From Candidatus Equimonas faecalis (GTDB lineage Bacteria; Bacteroidota; Bacteroidia; Bacteroidales; Bacteroidaceae), in contig JAGHRT010000006.1 of assembly GCA_018066245.1 (NCBI GenBank), positions 32,695-96,694 on the forward strand: a stretch of DNA of 64,000 bases, in the 5' to 3' direction. Of the stretch, positions 34,728 through 44,243 are shown in pieces (within the stretch, counting starts at the first letter, position 1; the number at the start of each line of letters is the position of its first letter). The notes under the pieces were generated by a model that was given only the letters and a program-made list of their open reading frames with translations, was not told the origin of the DNA and searched no databases. Made by a program: the position numbers and the translations under genes.

Positions 34728-35650
34728 GTGCGACGCAATCGATGCAATCGACGCACAAAAAGTGGAGTTGCAACGGGGAGAGAACGGGCCAGAGGCCCAT
34801 AGGTGTATAGCCCAGGGCAGAGCGACCGAAGGGAGCGCCGCCGTAGGGATGGGAAGTGAACAATGAGAGGAGCCTGCCGTAGGTAGGCAATAAAGGTTCT
34901 TGCTCTGGCAAGCGTCCCTACGGGCCGAGCGGCCAGCCATGAGCGGAGCGTAATGGCTGGAATGGGTAGTACGCACGAAGCCTGCCGTAGGTAGGCGACA
35001 CTTGCGTGAGAGGTATTCATGGGCCGTTGTATTCATCCCTACGGGATGCCGTCTGACATTGACGTGTAACCAGGCATTGCGGGCTATGCCCTTATGCCTG
35101 GCTACCTTTGTGGCCTACCTACGGCAGGCCGTACCGCGATGGCTCGTCATCCTACTGTGGGTGTGTTCCATTCCTACGGCGGCGCTCCCTCCGGTCGCTC
35201 TGCCGCAGGCTATACAACGTAGGGCTTTCAGCCCATTGCTCTGCCGTAGGTAGGCGACATATATATGTGTGCGTAAATATAATATGGTGGATGCGGGTCG
35301 TTGTATCATCCCTACGGGATGCCGTCTGGCATTAACGTGTAACCAGGCATTGCGGGCTATGCCCTTATGCCTGGCTACCTTTGTGGCCTACCTACAGCAG
35401 GCCGTACCGCGATGGCACGGCTCGTCATCCTACTGTGGGTGTGTTCTATTCCTACGGCGGCGCTCCCTCCGGTCGCTCTGCCGCAGGCTATACAACGTAG
35501 GGCTTTCAGCCCAATTTATGGTGCGTCATCCTACTATGTGTGTGTTCCATTCCTACGGCGGCGCTCCCTCCAGTCGCTCTGCCGCAGGCTATACAACGTA
35601 GGGCTTTCAGCCCAATTCCATTGCTCACTCTCTCATTGTTCACTGTTCAC
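34728..35650. repeat. Long noncoding direct-repeat block, right copy plus partial extra copies
   Basis: Bases 34852-35225 repeat 29471-29860 in the same orientation, and bases 35240-35515 repeat the last two thirds again. That extra copy includes a stretch of about 80 bp (around GACATATATATGTGTGCGTA) nearly identical to 29615-29695. A third shorter copy of the CGGCGGCGCTCCCTCCAGTC / CTATACAACGTAGGGC unit follows at 35540-35620, then TTCACTGTTC runs up to the stop of the phosphatase gene. No gene is supported in it. Confidence 0.88.
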
Positions 35651-35654
35651 TCTC

Positions 35655-36782
35655 TCACTGTTCACTATTTTGGTGTGTGAGGCGGGTGCGTAGGGTTTCT
35701 ACGGCGGTGGGGGGCATTCCTTTCTGGACGAGGTAGGCCGCGACGGCGGCTTGGAGGTCGATGGTGGTGAGGTCGGTAGCGTCGGGCGTGGAGGCTACGT
35801 TGCGCAGGAAGGGCAGGAGGCGCAGACGGACGATGGTTTCGTATTTGTCGGGGGTGCCTTGTCGGGTGATGCCGAAGTAGTTGGCATAGGTCTGCATGTA
35901 GTCGGCTTCGATTTCGGCATAGGTGGCTCCTGCAAGGGCTTCGAGGAGGAAACAGGCGTAGCCGGTGCGGTCTTTTCCCTCGACGCAGTGGACGAGGTAG
36001 GGGGTGGGCTCGGCGGCGAGGCTCGTGAGCATTTGGATGAGGGGCTTGTAGTATTTCTCGCTGGTGATGTCGGCTCCTAACTTGTGGCAGATGACGTGCT
36101 GGCCGTCAATCATCTGCTGGGAGTAGGGGGGCAGGGGCTTGTGGCGCTCCATGTGGGGGAGGTCGTCGGAGAGGTCGAGTATGGTGCGGATGCCTGCTTC
36201 TTCGGCCAGTTGGGATGAGGTGGCGGCGCGGCTGTGGCTGTTGTCGAAGGGTGAGGCTGAGCGATAGAGGCGGCCGGCTTGGATTTGTCCGGCACGGACT
36301 TCGCGGAAGTTGGCAAATGCCTGTGGGGTGGGGAATTGGGTGCGGTCGTCGCTGTAGATAAGCCCGAGTACGCTCTGGCGCATCCGCTCGGCTCCTTTCA
36401 GGACGGGCGTGATGACGATGCTGTCGCCCACGGCGGCGGAGTACCTGTCGGCGAAGGAGCGCTCGCCGAGGGCCACGTGGACATCGCCCTTGCCGTTGTA
36501 GCAGACGAGTTCGAGATGGCCGGAGTCGGCGTAGTAGCCCGTGTAGTAGGGCACGTAGCCGTAGGTGGTGCCGTGCAGGGTTATGGTGAACACGTCGCCG
36601 TAGGCGTAGCCGGCGGCTTGGAAATCGGCGGGCGTGAGGGTGGTGGCTGCGGAGCCGAATCCGTTGATGGCCGTGATGACGGTGCGTATCTCGCGGGGGT
36701 GGGCGGCGTGGCCGCAGAGGGGGGAAAGGGCAATCAGGGCTGCGAGCAACGTGGCAAGGGAAGGGGCGGAGAGGGCTTTCAT
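35655..36782 (-). CDS. Exported tyrosine-phosphatase family protein with extra N-terminal domain
   Basis: A 375-residue secreted protein (signal about 1-26, ending HAA). The C-terminal 230 residues form a Y_phosphatase3-type domain with the P-loop HCVEGKDRTG at 265-274 (Cys266, Arg272), a general-acid-region LSDDLPHMERH and a helix-rich end. These enzymes hydrolyse phosphotyrosine, phosphoinositides or similar esters. Residues about 40-125 form a separate beta-rich domain (YGDVFTITLHGTTYGYVPYY, GKGDVHVALGERS, VGDSIVI) that loosely resembles the C-terminal domain of SAM-hydroxide adenosyltransferases. Its last few residues (HQNSEQ) are encoded by the intergenic TTCACTGTTC repeat, so the original C-terminus may have been replaced. 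It lies 7 bp after the YidE-type gene. Confidence 0.8.
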   Translation of the reverse strand: MKALSAPSLATLLAALIALSPLCGHAAHPREIRTVITAINGFGSAATTLTPADFQAAGYAYGDVFTITLHGTTYGYVPYYTGYYADSGHLELVCYNGKGDVHVALGERSFADRYSAAVGDSIVITPVLKGAERMRQSVLGLIYSDDRTQFPTPQAFANFREVRAGQIQAGRLYRSASPFDNSHSRAATSSQLAEEAGIRTILDLSDDLPHMERHKPLPPYSQQMIDGQHVICHKLGADITSEKYYKPLIQMLTSLAAEPTPYLVHCVEGKDRTGYACFLLEALAGATYAEIEADYMQTYANYFGITRQGTPDKYETIVRLRLLPFLRNVASTPDATDLTTIDLQAAVAAYLVQKGMPPTAVETLRTRLTHQNSEQ

Positions 36783-36789
36783 GGGGATG

Positions 36790-38466
36790 CTACAGGGCGA
36801 TGAGCACGAGGATTTGGGCCACCAGCACGCGGAGGAACATGGTTACGGGATAGACGGTGGAGTAGGCCACTGAGGCTTGGTCGTTGTCGGTGAGGCTGTT
36901 GGAGTAGGCCAGGGCTGCGGGGTTGGTCATTGCGCCGCTGATGATGCCGGCTATGGTGAAGTAGCTGCGGTGGGCGAGGGTGCGTGCCAGTATGCCCACG
37001 ATGATGCAGGGCAGGACGGTGATGATGAATCCGTAGAGCACCCAGAGGTAGCCTCCGGCCATGAGCGTATCGACAAATCCTACGCCTGCCGATAGCCCGA
37101 CTGCGGCCATGAACATGGAGATGCCGATTTCGCGCATGAGGAGCTTGGCGGAGTTGGTGGTGTAGGTGATGAGATGATACTTGGGGCCGTAGCAGCTGAG
37201 GAGTATGGAGACGATGAGAGGTCCTCCTGCGAGGCCGACTTTGACGGGTACGGGAATGCCCGGTATGAATATGGGCAGTGAGCCGAGCACCACGCCGAGG
37301 GCTATGCCGAGGAAGGTGGAGAAGAGCTGTGGCTGGTCGAGGCGGCCTACGGTATTGCCGAGGAACTGGCTGAGGCGCTTGACGTTCTCGGCTGATCCGA
37401 CCACGGTTACGCGGTCGCCCACCTGGAGGATGAGGGAGGGGTTGGCGATGAGGTCGATGCCGGCACGCTTGACGCGCGTGAAGGTTACGTGGAAGTTGCG
37501 GCGGAGGTTGAGGTCGCCGAGGCGCTTGCCCTGCAACTTTCCGTTGGTAACGACGACGCGGGCGGAGACGAGGTTGTTGTGCTTGTCCTCGTCCCATTGC
37601 TGCTGGTCGATGTCGGTGAGCTTGCGCCCGATGAGCACGGCGTAGGCTTCGATGTCGTCCTCGTGGCCTACGATGAAGAGGCGGTCGCCCATTTGGAGCT
37701 TGGATTCTGACTTGACGAGGAGAATGTCGTCGGAGTCGGGGTGCTTGAGGCGGGTGATGACGATGTCGCGGTCGAGGAGCTTGTGGAGCTCGCCTATGTT
37801 GTGGCCCACCACGGCTTGGTTTTCCACGCAGAGGGTGGCTGTGTGGATGAGCGTGGATTCGCGGCGGGTGTTGTTTTCGTAGATGGCGGTTTCGTTTTCA
37901 AAGCGCACGCGCAATATATAGCGGAGCAGGATGATGGCCAGAATGATGCCCACCACGCCGAGGGGGTAGCAAACGGCATAGCCCTGGGCAAAGATAGGAT
38001 TGGCGGCACCGCCCTGCATGTCGGAAAAGGTCTGCTGTGCGGCACCGAGGGCGGGCGTGTTGGTAACGGCACCGCAGAGCACGCCGACCATGGAGAGCAG
38101 GTTTTCGCCGGTGATGAGGTGGATGACGTAGGCCGTGAGCGTGCCCAGCAGGATGACGAGTAGGGAAAGCGCGTTGAGGATGACGCCTCCCTTGCGGAAC
38201 GATGAGAAGAAGCTGGGGCCTACTTGCAAGCCGATGCTGTAGATGAAGAGAATGAGGCCGAACTCCTTGATGAAGTGGGAGGTGGTGTCGTCGATGACAA
38301 GCCCGAAATGGCTGGCCACGATGCCGGCGAAGAGTACCCACGTTACGCCGAGTGAGACGCCTGCAATCTTGATGCGTGAGAGGATAAGGCCGATGGCGAT
38401 GATGGACGCCAGGAGGAGGACGTTGTGGGCAACGCCGCTTCCGCTGATCAAGTTAAGTAACCACAT
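36790..38466 (-). CDS. YidE/YbjL (AspT duplication) family putative transporter with TrkA-C domains
   Basis: A 558-residue inner-membrane protein of the AspT/YidE/YbjL family. Two membrane blocks of about five helices each (about 10-190 and 390-558) flank a soluble region holding two TrkA-C (RCK_C) domains, one around LDRDIVITRLKHPD / GDRLFIVGHEDD and one around NFHVTFTRVKRAG / GDRVTVVGSAENV. Each membrane block has the repeated TNTPAL or TNPAAL signature. Family members such as AspT exchange small dicarboxylates or amino acids; this substrate is unknown. A TAACTTTG element at 38494-38501 on the minus strand lies just upstream, although its -33 partner is poorly spaced. Confidence 0.88.
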   Translation of the reverse strand: MWLLNLISGSGVAHNVLLLASIIAIGLILSRIKIAGVSLGVTWVLFAGIVASHFGLVIDDTTSHFIKEFGLILFIYSIGLQVGPSFFSSFRKGGVILNALSLLVILLGTLTAYVIHLITGENLLSMVGVLCGAVTNTPALGAAQQTFSDMQGGAANPIFAQGYAVCYPLGVVGIILAIILLRYILRVRFENETAIYENNTRRESTLIHTATLCVENQAVVGHNIGELHKLLDRDIVITRLKHPDSDDILLVKSESKLQMGDRLFIVGHEDDIEAYAVLIGRKLTDIDQQQWDEDKHNNLVSARVVVTNGKLQGKRLGDLNLRRNFHVTFTRVKRAGIDLIANPSLILQVGDRVTVVGSAENVKRLSQFLGNTVGRLDQPQLFSTFLGIALGVVLGSLPIFIPGIPVPVKVGLAGGPLIVSILLSCYGPKYHLITYTTNSAKLLMREIGISMFMAAVGLSAGVGFVDTLMAGGYLWVLYGFIITVLPCIIVGILARTLAHRSYFTIAGIISGAMTNPAALAYSNSLTDNDQASVAYSTVYPVTMFLRVLVAQILVLIAL

Positions 38467-38598
38467 GATTGGTAATGAATGACAGTTATCGGCCGCAAAG
38501 TTACGTTTTTCTTTCCTAACAAAAGGGCTTTCTCCTTAACTTTTACGCTTTTTGGGGTGTGGAAGGTGGTGAAAATGGCCGCAGGACGGGCAAAATGA

Positions 38599-38637
38599 AA
38601 AGCCGCCGTAGCAAGCTTTGGGATGCAACGGCGGCTT
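38599..38637 (-). terminator. Hairpin terminator after dxr
   Basis: An 11-bp stem (AAAGCCGCCGT with AACGGCGGCTT on the other side) lies 24 bp past the dxr stop; TTTTCATTTT follows on the minus strand. Confidence 0.75.
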
Positions 38638-38660
38638 AGGGGGCGGTATGGCGTGTGGAT

Positions 38661-39812
38661 TCAGGAGCGGGGAAGGGGGCATTGCCTTGCCTCGGCATCG
38701 GTCGTGAAAAGGTCGGCGAGGGTGGGGCAGGGCACGAAGGCCACCTGCTGCATGGCGCAGGCAATGTGCTCGGCTATTTGGGGGAACGTGATTTGGCCTT
38801 GGCGGAAAGCCAGATTGGCCACTTCGTTGGCGGCATTGACGATGCAGGGCATGTTGCCGCCCTTCTCCAATGCTTCGTAGGCCAGCCGGAGGCAGGGGAA
38901 GCGGTCGAGGTCGGGGCGCTCGAAGGTGAGCTGGCCGAGGGCGAAGAGGTCGAGGCGGTCGCCCTCAAGGGGCAGGCGCTGCGGGTAGGACAGGGCATAC
39001 TGGATGGGCAGGCGCATGTCGGGCACGCCAAGTTGGGCCTTTACGGCTCCGTCGGCAAACTGCACGGCACTGTGGACGATGCTCTCGGGGTGGACATAGA
39101 CTTCAATCTGGCGGGGAGCCACGTCGAAGAGCCAGCGGGCTTCTATTACCTCAAAGCCCTTGTTCATCATCGTGGCGCTGTCGATGGTGATTTTTGCGCC
39201 CATCTGCCAGTTGGGATGCCTGAGAGCCTGCTCGCAGGTTACGCTGAGGAGTTGCCCGGAGGTGAAGTGGCGGAACGGCCCTCCGCTGGAAGTGAGCAGA
39301 ATCTTGTCGATGGCGTTGCCGTCCTCGCCCACAAGGCTTTGGAAGATGGCTGAATGTTCGCTATCGACGGGCAGGATGGCGGCTCGGTGCTTCAGGGCGA
39401 GGTCGGTCATCAGCTGGCCGGCCACCACGAGTGTCTCCTTGTTGGCCAGCGCAATGGTCTTGCGGGCTTCGATGGCGCTGATGGTGGGACGCAAGCCGGA
39501 GAAACCCACCATGGCCGTTACGACAACGTCGATTTCGGCCATCCGGACGATGTCGCAAAGGGCTTCTTCGCCGGCGAATACCTTGATGGGGAGGTCGGCG
39601 AGGGCATCGGCCAGTTCCTGATAGTGGGCAGGATTGGCGATGACCACCACTTCGGGCATGAACTGCCTGGCTTGCTCAATCAGCTTGCCGACGGAGTTGT
39701 GGGCCGTCAGGGCAAAGGCTTCGAACCGGTCGGGGTGCTGGCGCACCACGTCGAGGGTTTGCGTGCCTATGCTGCCTGTGGAGCCAAGTATCGCTAAACG
39801 TTTGGGATTCAT
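38661..39812 (-). CDS. dxr: 1-deoxy-D-xylulose-5-phosphate reductoisomerase
   Basis: A 383-residue NADPH-dependent enzyme, the second step of the MEP isoprenoid pathway. The N-terminal dinucleotide motif LGSTGSIGTQTLDVV, the ALANKETLVVAG strand, the active-site LPVDSEHSAIFQ and the substrate loop SSGGPFRH are intact. Length is typical. Its ATG shares one base with the rseP stop. The dxr-rseP order is common in Bacteroidetes. Confidence 0.96.
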   Translation of the reverse strand: MNPKRLAILGSTGSIGTQTLDVVRQHPDRFEAFALTAHNSVGKLIEQARQFMPEVVVIANPAHYQELADALADLPIKVFAGEEALCDIVRMAEIDVVVTAMVGFSGLRPTISAIEARKTIALANKETLVVAGQLMTDLALKHRAAILPVDSEHSAIFQSLVGEDGNAIDKILLTSSGGPFRHFTSGQLLSVTCEQALRHPNWQMGAKITIDSATMMNKGFEVIEARWLFDVAPRQIEVYVHPESIVHSAVQFADGAVKAQLGVPDMRLPIQYALSYPQRLPLEGDRLDLFALGQLTFERPDLDRFPCLRLAYEALEKGGNMPCIVNAANEVANLAFRQGQITFPQIAEHIACAMQQVAFVPCPTLADLFTTDAEARQCPLPRS

Positions 39813-41158
39813 CAGAGCAGGAAACGGTCAATGTCGTTGAAGATGGCATAGGCCATCAGTGCAAACAGGAGCCACATGCCTATGGTGTTGAGCACTTCCA
39901 CCACGCGGTCGGGGAAACGGCGGCGCGTGATGACTTCAAGAAGGGTGAGGAAAATATAACCGCCATCCAGAGCGGGAATGGGCAGGAAGTTCATGAAGGC
40001 CAGCATCAGGGAGATGAAGGCGGTGAGTTCCCAGAACACGCTCCACTCCCATGTGGCGGGGAACAGGCTGCCTATGGTGCCGAATGAACCTACGCTCTTT
40101 GCGCCGTCCTTGGTGAAGATGTACTTGAGGTCGCTCACATAGCCGCAAAGCACGTTCCAGCCGTGGCTGATGCCTGCGGGGAAGGATTCGAGGAAGCCGT
40201 AGTGGGTGGTTACGGTCTTGTAGTCGGCCACTGAGGAGTGGAAGAGGATGTTGAGCTTGGCATCGGCACCCAGTTCGACCTTCAGCGTGTCGAGTTGCTG
40301 GCCGCGCTCCACAACGACGGGCACTTGCATATTGACCACCTTGCTGTCGGCATTCAGGATGTCGCCCAATACGCCCAGCCGGTAAATCACGGCGTTGCCC
40401 GAAGGCGTGTCCTTACCGTCGATGCTCACAATCTTATCGCCGGCCTTCATGCCGGCCTTGGCTGCGGGGCCTCCGGCTATGACGCTGTCGATCATATTGC
40501 TCTGGTGAATGTCCATGAAGCGCGGGGAAGCCTGCAGCATGTCGAGGAGATTGAGATTGCCGGGCAGGGCAATGCTCACTTCCTTGCCCTGCCGCAACAC
40601 GGTGCAGGTATGGGCGGTGGAAAGGGCCCTGTACACGTCGCCGCTGTGGCTCTTGAAGGCTTGCCCGTCGGCGGAGAGTACGATGTCGCCGTCGCGGAAG
40701 CCCAAGGCCTGTGCCTCCTTGTTGAAGACGTAGCCTTCGGTCATGTTGCGCATGGGTACGTAGGTTTCGCCCCAGGTGAAGAACACCATGGCGTAGATGA
40801 AGAGGGCGAGCAGGAAATTGACGAGTACGCCGCCCACCATCACCAGCAGGCGTTGCCAAGCCGGCTTGGCGCGAAACTCCCATGGCTGTACCTCGGCACT
40901 GAGCTGGTCGGCGCCTTTGCTCTCATCGACCATGCCCTCGATGCTCACATAGCCGCCGAGCGGCAACCAGCCGATGCAGTAATCGGTGCCCTTGTATGAG
41001 AACAACTTGAGGGGCTTTATCCACGGGTCGAAGAATAGGCAGAATTTGCTTACGCGGATGCCGAACAGTTTGGCAAAGAAGAAGTGGCCACCCTCGTGCA
41101 GGAGGATGAGAATGCAGAAGCAGAGAAGCAACTGCGCGGTTTTAATCAGAAATACCAT
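39812..41158 (-). CDS. rseP: RseP-type site-2 intramembrane zinc protease
   Basis: A 448-residue inner-membrane metalloprotease. The zinc motif is HEGGH at residues 21-25 in the first helix, and the third ligand motif is NFLPIPALDGGY near residue 395. Between them are PDZ-like regions (AQALGFRDGDIVLSADG and GPAAKAGMKAGDKIVSIDG). RseP cuts anti-sigma factors and leftover signal peptides inside the membrane; which substrate applies here cannot be seen. It is cotranscribed with dxr. Confidence 0.95.
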   Translation of the reverse strand: MVFLIKTAQLLLCFCILILLHEGGHFFFAKLFGIRVSKFCLFFDPWIKPLKLFSYKGTDYCIGWLPLGGYVSIEGMVDESKGADQLSAEVQPWEFRAKPAWQRLLVMVGGVLVNFLLALFIYAMVFFTWGETYVPMRNMTEGYVFNKEAQALGFRDGDIVLSADGQAFKSHSGDVYRALSTAHTCTVLRQGKEVSIALPGNLNLLDMLQASPRFMDIHQSNMIDSVIAGGPAAKAGMKAGDKIVSIDGKDTPSGNAVIYRLGVLGDILNADSKVVNMQVPVVVERGQQLDTLKVELGADAKLNILFHSSVADYKTVTTHYGFLESFPAGISHGWNVLCGYVSDLKYIFTKDGAKSVGSFGTIGSLFPATWEWSVFWELTAFISLMLAFMNFLPIPALDGGYIFLTLLEVITRRRFPDRVVEVLNTIGMWLLFALMAYAIFNDIDRFLL

Positions 41159-41219
41159 TGGTCAGACAGGATGCACAATGAGTGAAGTGCAATGTGTGAT
41201 AAGTGAAGGTGATAGGCTT

Positions 41220-43283
41220 TTAGTGCTTGGGGGAGGAAGAAACCTTGAAGTCGGTGATTTTGCTCTTGAAATCGCCCGTCTTTTGAAGGGGGAAGACCAG
41301 CGTGCGCTGGAAGTACATCACGCTCTTGTTGCTCTCGGGGAACACTTCGGGCATCCACTGCTGCTTGCACTGCTGGGGGTAGGCGTTTGCCCCCTTGTCG
41401 GCTGTCGTGTAGAGCTTCTGGCGGTCGAGGCGCTCACGCACCTTGCCGTTCACCAGCAGGACGGTTTCATTGGCGTTGCACTTGATGGTGATGTCCTCGT
41501 TCACGTTCTTGTTCACGCGGTAGTTGAACGGGCAGAAATAGCCTTCGCGTTCAAAGCCCATACGGCCGGTTTCGGGGTCGGAGAGGTAGAAGGTGGTTTC
41601 GTCGGTGGATGTGAGCACCGTGCCCTTGGCTTCGTCGGCTCCTTCTATGTGGAAGCTCACTTCATAGCCGTAGCCGACTTCCTTCAGGCCGTCCAGCGTG
41701 CTGTTGGCGGGCAAATCGTCCACACAACTCAATTCGCGGCTGTCGCCGGGCAGTATCCAGAGGCCTTCGCAGTCGTAGGCGCGAGCCAGGAGATTCACGC
41801 CCGGTGCTTCGCTGAGCATGAGGCGGTTCATGTTGAACTCCGCAAAGGGTGTCTTGGTTTCGGCTCCGCGCCAGCATTTGGTGGAGAGTGTCTGAAGGGC
41901 CGGCATTACGCGGTCGTGGACGTCGCGGACGGTGATGCCGTTGCCCGGATGGTCGTTCCACACGGCGAACATGCCGCCAAGGATGCTGGGATCCTGCTCA
42001 TCGAACTTCTCGCCGCCAATCTGGGCGGGTGTCCAGCCGTTGTAGAGCGACTGCGTGTTGAGATAGTCGTAGTAGTAGCCGGCGGCAGGTACGATATAGA
42101 CGTAGCCGTCGGGGATGCTGACGAGCTTGTAGCCCTGCTCCTTCATGTCGCGGGGTTGCGCGTAGCCATTGTACCAGCAATTCATTATTACGCCGTCGGA
42201 CATGACGGGCGTGTCGCCCTTGGCGTGCGTCAAGGCTCCCCAGCAGGCGGGTGTCTTGCCGTAGCTCTTCACGAGACGGAGGTAACGGTCGGTCAGCGCA
42301 CGGAACTTCTCCACCACGTCCTTGCGGGCATTGCTGTACTCGTCGGTGCCGATGTTTACCTTGGAGCTGACAAACACGGGATTCTTGCCGCCCAGATATT
42401 CGGCAAAGAGGCTGTCGAGGAAAGGATAAAGGTTGTCGTTGAAAAGGTCAAGGTGGCTGGGATTGAATTCCTTGCTGCCCAGCGACGGCCGGTAGTGCGA
42501 GATGGCCAGGCAGTGGGCGGGTATGTCGATTTCGGGCACGACTTCCACGCCCATCTTGGCGGCTTCTATCTGGAAATCCCTAAATTCGTCCTTGCCGTAG
42601 GAGCCGTCCTTGGCCGTGAGGCCGGGGAAATAGGTGCTTTCCAGGCGGAAGGCGGATTGCGTCTTGTTCCAGTCGTTACCGAAATACTGCGGGAAACCGT
42701 TGTCGTTGAGATGGATTTGCAAGGTGTTCATCTTGTAGTAAGCCAAACACTTCGCCAAATCGCGCAGGTAGCTCATCGGGAAAAACTTCCTGCCGCAGTC
42801 AATCATGAAACCACGGAGGGCGTATTGCGGTTCGTCGTGACATACGCCGCAGGGCAGTTCGCGTTCGGCGTTCTGTTCGGCAATCTGCAGCACAGTGCGG
42901 GTGCCCCAGTAGAGCCCTTGCGTGGTGCTGGCCGTCAACGTACTGCCGTTTTCGGCCACGCTGAGGTTGTAGGCTTCCTTGCCGAGCGTCTTATCCTTGC
43001 TGCTGACAACCAGTTCAAGGTCGCCTTTCTGCAATTTGCCTTTGGTGACTACGGCCACGCTTTGGCCAAACATCTGCTGCCAATCCGCAGCGAGCTGGCG
43101 GGCCACTTCGGCAGTGCCTTTCCGTGCGACTATGCGCTGGACGCAGGCACCGCCCTGTGCGCCTTTCCACGTTTGCAGTTCGGGAATGACAAAGGGCTTG
43201 GGATTCTTGTGCATCGGGGCAGACAGGATGTGCAGGGGGGCGCACAGCAGGCACAAGGCGAGGATGAGAGTTGCTTTTTTCAT
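41220..43283 (-). CDS. Glycoside hydrolase family 20 beta-N-acetylhexosaminidase
   Basis: A 687-residue exported enzyme (signal about 1-21) that releases terminal GlcNAc or GalNAc. The N-terminal GH20b-type domain (about 25-150) precedes the catalytic barrel, where YALRGFMIDCGRKFFPM and NTLQIHLNDNGF lead to the catalytic pair Asp314-Glu315 in VNIGTDEYSN. The neighbour-group mechanism of GH20 needs these residues. The C-terminal 180 residues form a beta-sandwich-like region. It has its own promoter at 43375-43405. Likely substrates are host mucin glycans, chitin pieces or peptidoglycan fragments. Confidence 0.93.
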   Translation of the reverse strand: MKKATLILALCLLCAPLHILSAPMHKNPKPFVIPELQTWKGAQGGACVQRIVARKGTAEVARQLAADWQQMFGQSVAVVTKGKLQKGDLELVVSSKDKTLGKEAYNLSVAENGSTLTASTTQGLYWGTRTVLQIAEQNAERELPCGVCHDEPQYALRGFMIDCGRKFFPMSYLRDLAKCLAYYKMNTLQIHLNDNGFPQYFGNDWNKTQSAFRLESTYFPGLTAKDGSYGKDEFRDFQIEAAKMGVEVVPEIDIPAHCLAISHYRPSLGSKEFNPSHLDLFNDNLYPFLDSLFAEYLGGKNPVFVSSKVNIGTDEYSNARKDVVEKFRALTDRYLRLVKSYGKTPACWGALTHAKGDTPVMSDGVIMNCWYNGYAQPRDMKEQGYKLVSIPDGYVYIVPAAGYYYDYLNTQSLYNGWTPAQIGGEKFDEQDPSILGGMFAVWNDHPGNGITVRDVHDRVMPALQTLSTKCWRGAETKTPFAEFNMNRLMLSEAPGVNLLARAYDCEGLWILPGDSRELSCVDDLPANSTLDGLKEVGYGYEVSFHIEGADEAKGTVLTSTDETTFYLSDPETGRMGFEREGYFCPFNYRVNKNVNEDITIKCNANETVLLVNGKVRERLDRQKLYTTADKGANAYPQQCKQQWMPEVFPESNKSVMYFQRTLVFPLQKTGDFKSKITDFKVSSSPKH

Positions 43284-43658
43284 AGGGAGTGTGTGTTTAA
43301 TATGTCCGAAGGTTCGGGCAGTTTGACGTTTCGTTTTTTTTGCGGGTGGGCGGTAATGGCCCTACTTTGCTTTGCAAAATTACGAAAAAGTCGGGAATAT
43401 ACAAAGAAAAAGCCGTTTTTTGGCGCTCCTGCTCTACAGGATGCTTCCCGGCGGCGTGTTTTTGCGAGGTGTGCGGGTGTTTATCAAGCTCCGATACTTC
43501 TGCTTTCCCGCCCTTGCATTTCCGTGGTTTCCTGTCCTTGTTCTATCTGCACGGAACCGTGGAATGTGCAGAGCGGCGCTGTGTTGAAACATTTCAGCCG
43601 CCCTGCACGGATGCGTGCGGAGCGGCTGGATGTCGGAAAACCCGAGGCAGGGCAAGGC
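43284..43658. other. Intergenic region between GH20 and rplS
   Basis: Apart from the GH20 promoter (43375-43405) and its short leader, no gene or structured element was recognised in this 375-bp gap. Confidence 0.5.
43375..43405 (-). promoter_or_regulatory. Promoter of the GH20 gene
   Basis: The minus strand reads TTTG, 19 bp, TAATTTTG, about 92 bp upstream of the start codon. Confidence 0.7.
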
Positions 43659-44027
43659 TTAAGCCTCTGCGCGGGCGCCGGAACGCTTTTCCTTGATGCG
43701 GGCCTTCTTACCTGTGAGCTTGCGCAGGTAGTAGAGCTTCGCGCGGCGTACCTTACCGGTCTTGTTCACCTCAATGCTGTCGATTGAGGGGCTTTCGATG
43801 GGGAAGATGCGCTCTACGCCCACTGTGCCGCTCATCTTGCGCACGGTGAAGCGCTTCTTTTCTCCGTGACCGGAAATCTTGATAACAACGCCGCGATACA
43901 GCTGTATGCGCTCTTTGTTACCTTCGACGATTTTGTAAGCTACGGTAATGGTGTCGCCTGCCTTGAATGCGGGGAACTGCTTGCCGGTAGCAAATGCTTC
44001 TTCAGCAATTTTGATTAAATCTGCCAT
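43659..44027 (-). CDS. rplS: 50S ribosomal protein L19
   Basis: A 122-residue ribosomal protein at the 30S-50S interface. The start at 44027 ([12 protein letters not shown]) gives the family's normal N-terminus; the longer frame lacks homology. [30 protein letters not shown] and [19 protein letters not shown] are the conserved core. It is preceded by a good promoter (44124-44155) with a leader of about 90 nt. Confidence 0.97.
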   Translation of the reverse strand: MADLIKIAEEAFATGKQFPAFKAGDTITVAYKIVEGNKERIQLYRGVVIKISGHGEKKRFTVRKMSGTVGVERIFPIESPSIDSIEVNKTGKVRRAKLYYLRKLTGKKARIKEKRSGARAEA

Positions 44028-44123
44028 AACGGACTGATTGTTTAGGGTTAAAATTGTTATCGTCTGCGGCGCAGCATCCACGGTTATCGCTTTCTCCGTC
44101 AGCGGCTACGCGCAAAAGCGGTG

Positions 44124-44155
44124 CAAATTTAAGCCTTTCGTTTCAACTGGCCAAA
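44124..44155 (-). promoter_or_regulatory. Promoter of rplS
   Basis: The minus strand reads TTTG, 20 bp, TAAATTTG. Confidence 0.72.
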
Positions 44156-44243
44156 CTTTTCGGCGCTTTTTTGCAGGTTGCGGGGCTCCTTTTATATAAT
44201 ATGGTGTGGCTTTGACGGCTGGGGCTTGCACTTGGGGGTACTT

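Noticed and set aside
34337..35335. Several overlapping frames in the repeat block encoding peptides with YLRQA-type motifs
   Set aside because: They are translations of the dispersed noncoding repeat. The same DNA is read in different frames and orientations at other copies, with no conserved start or ribosome site.
40986..43787. Open frame of 933 codons on the plus strand
   Set aside because: It is antisense to rseP and the GH20 gene, both with full family motifs. Its own translation has no recognisable domain; it results from GC-rich codon bias.
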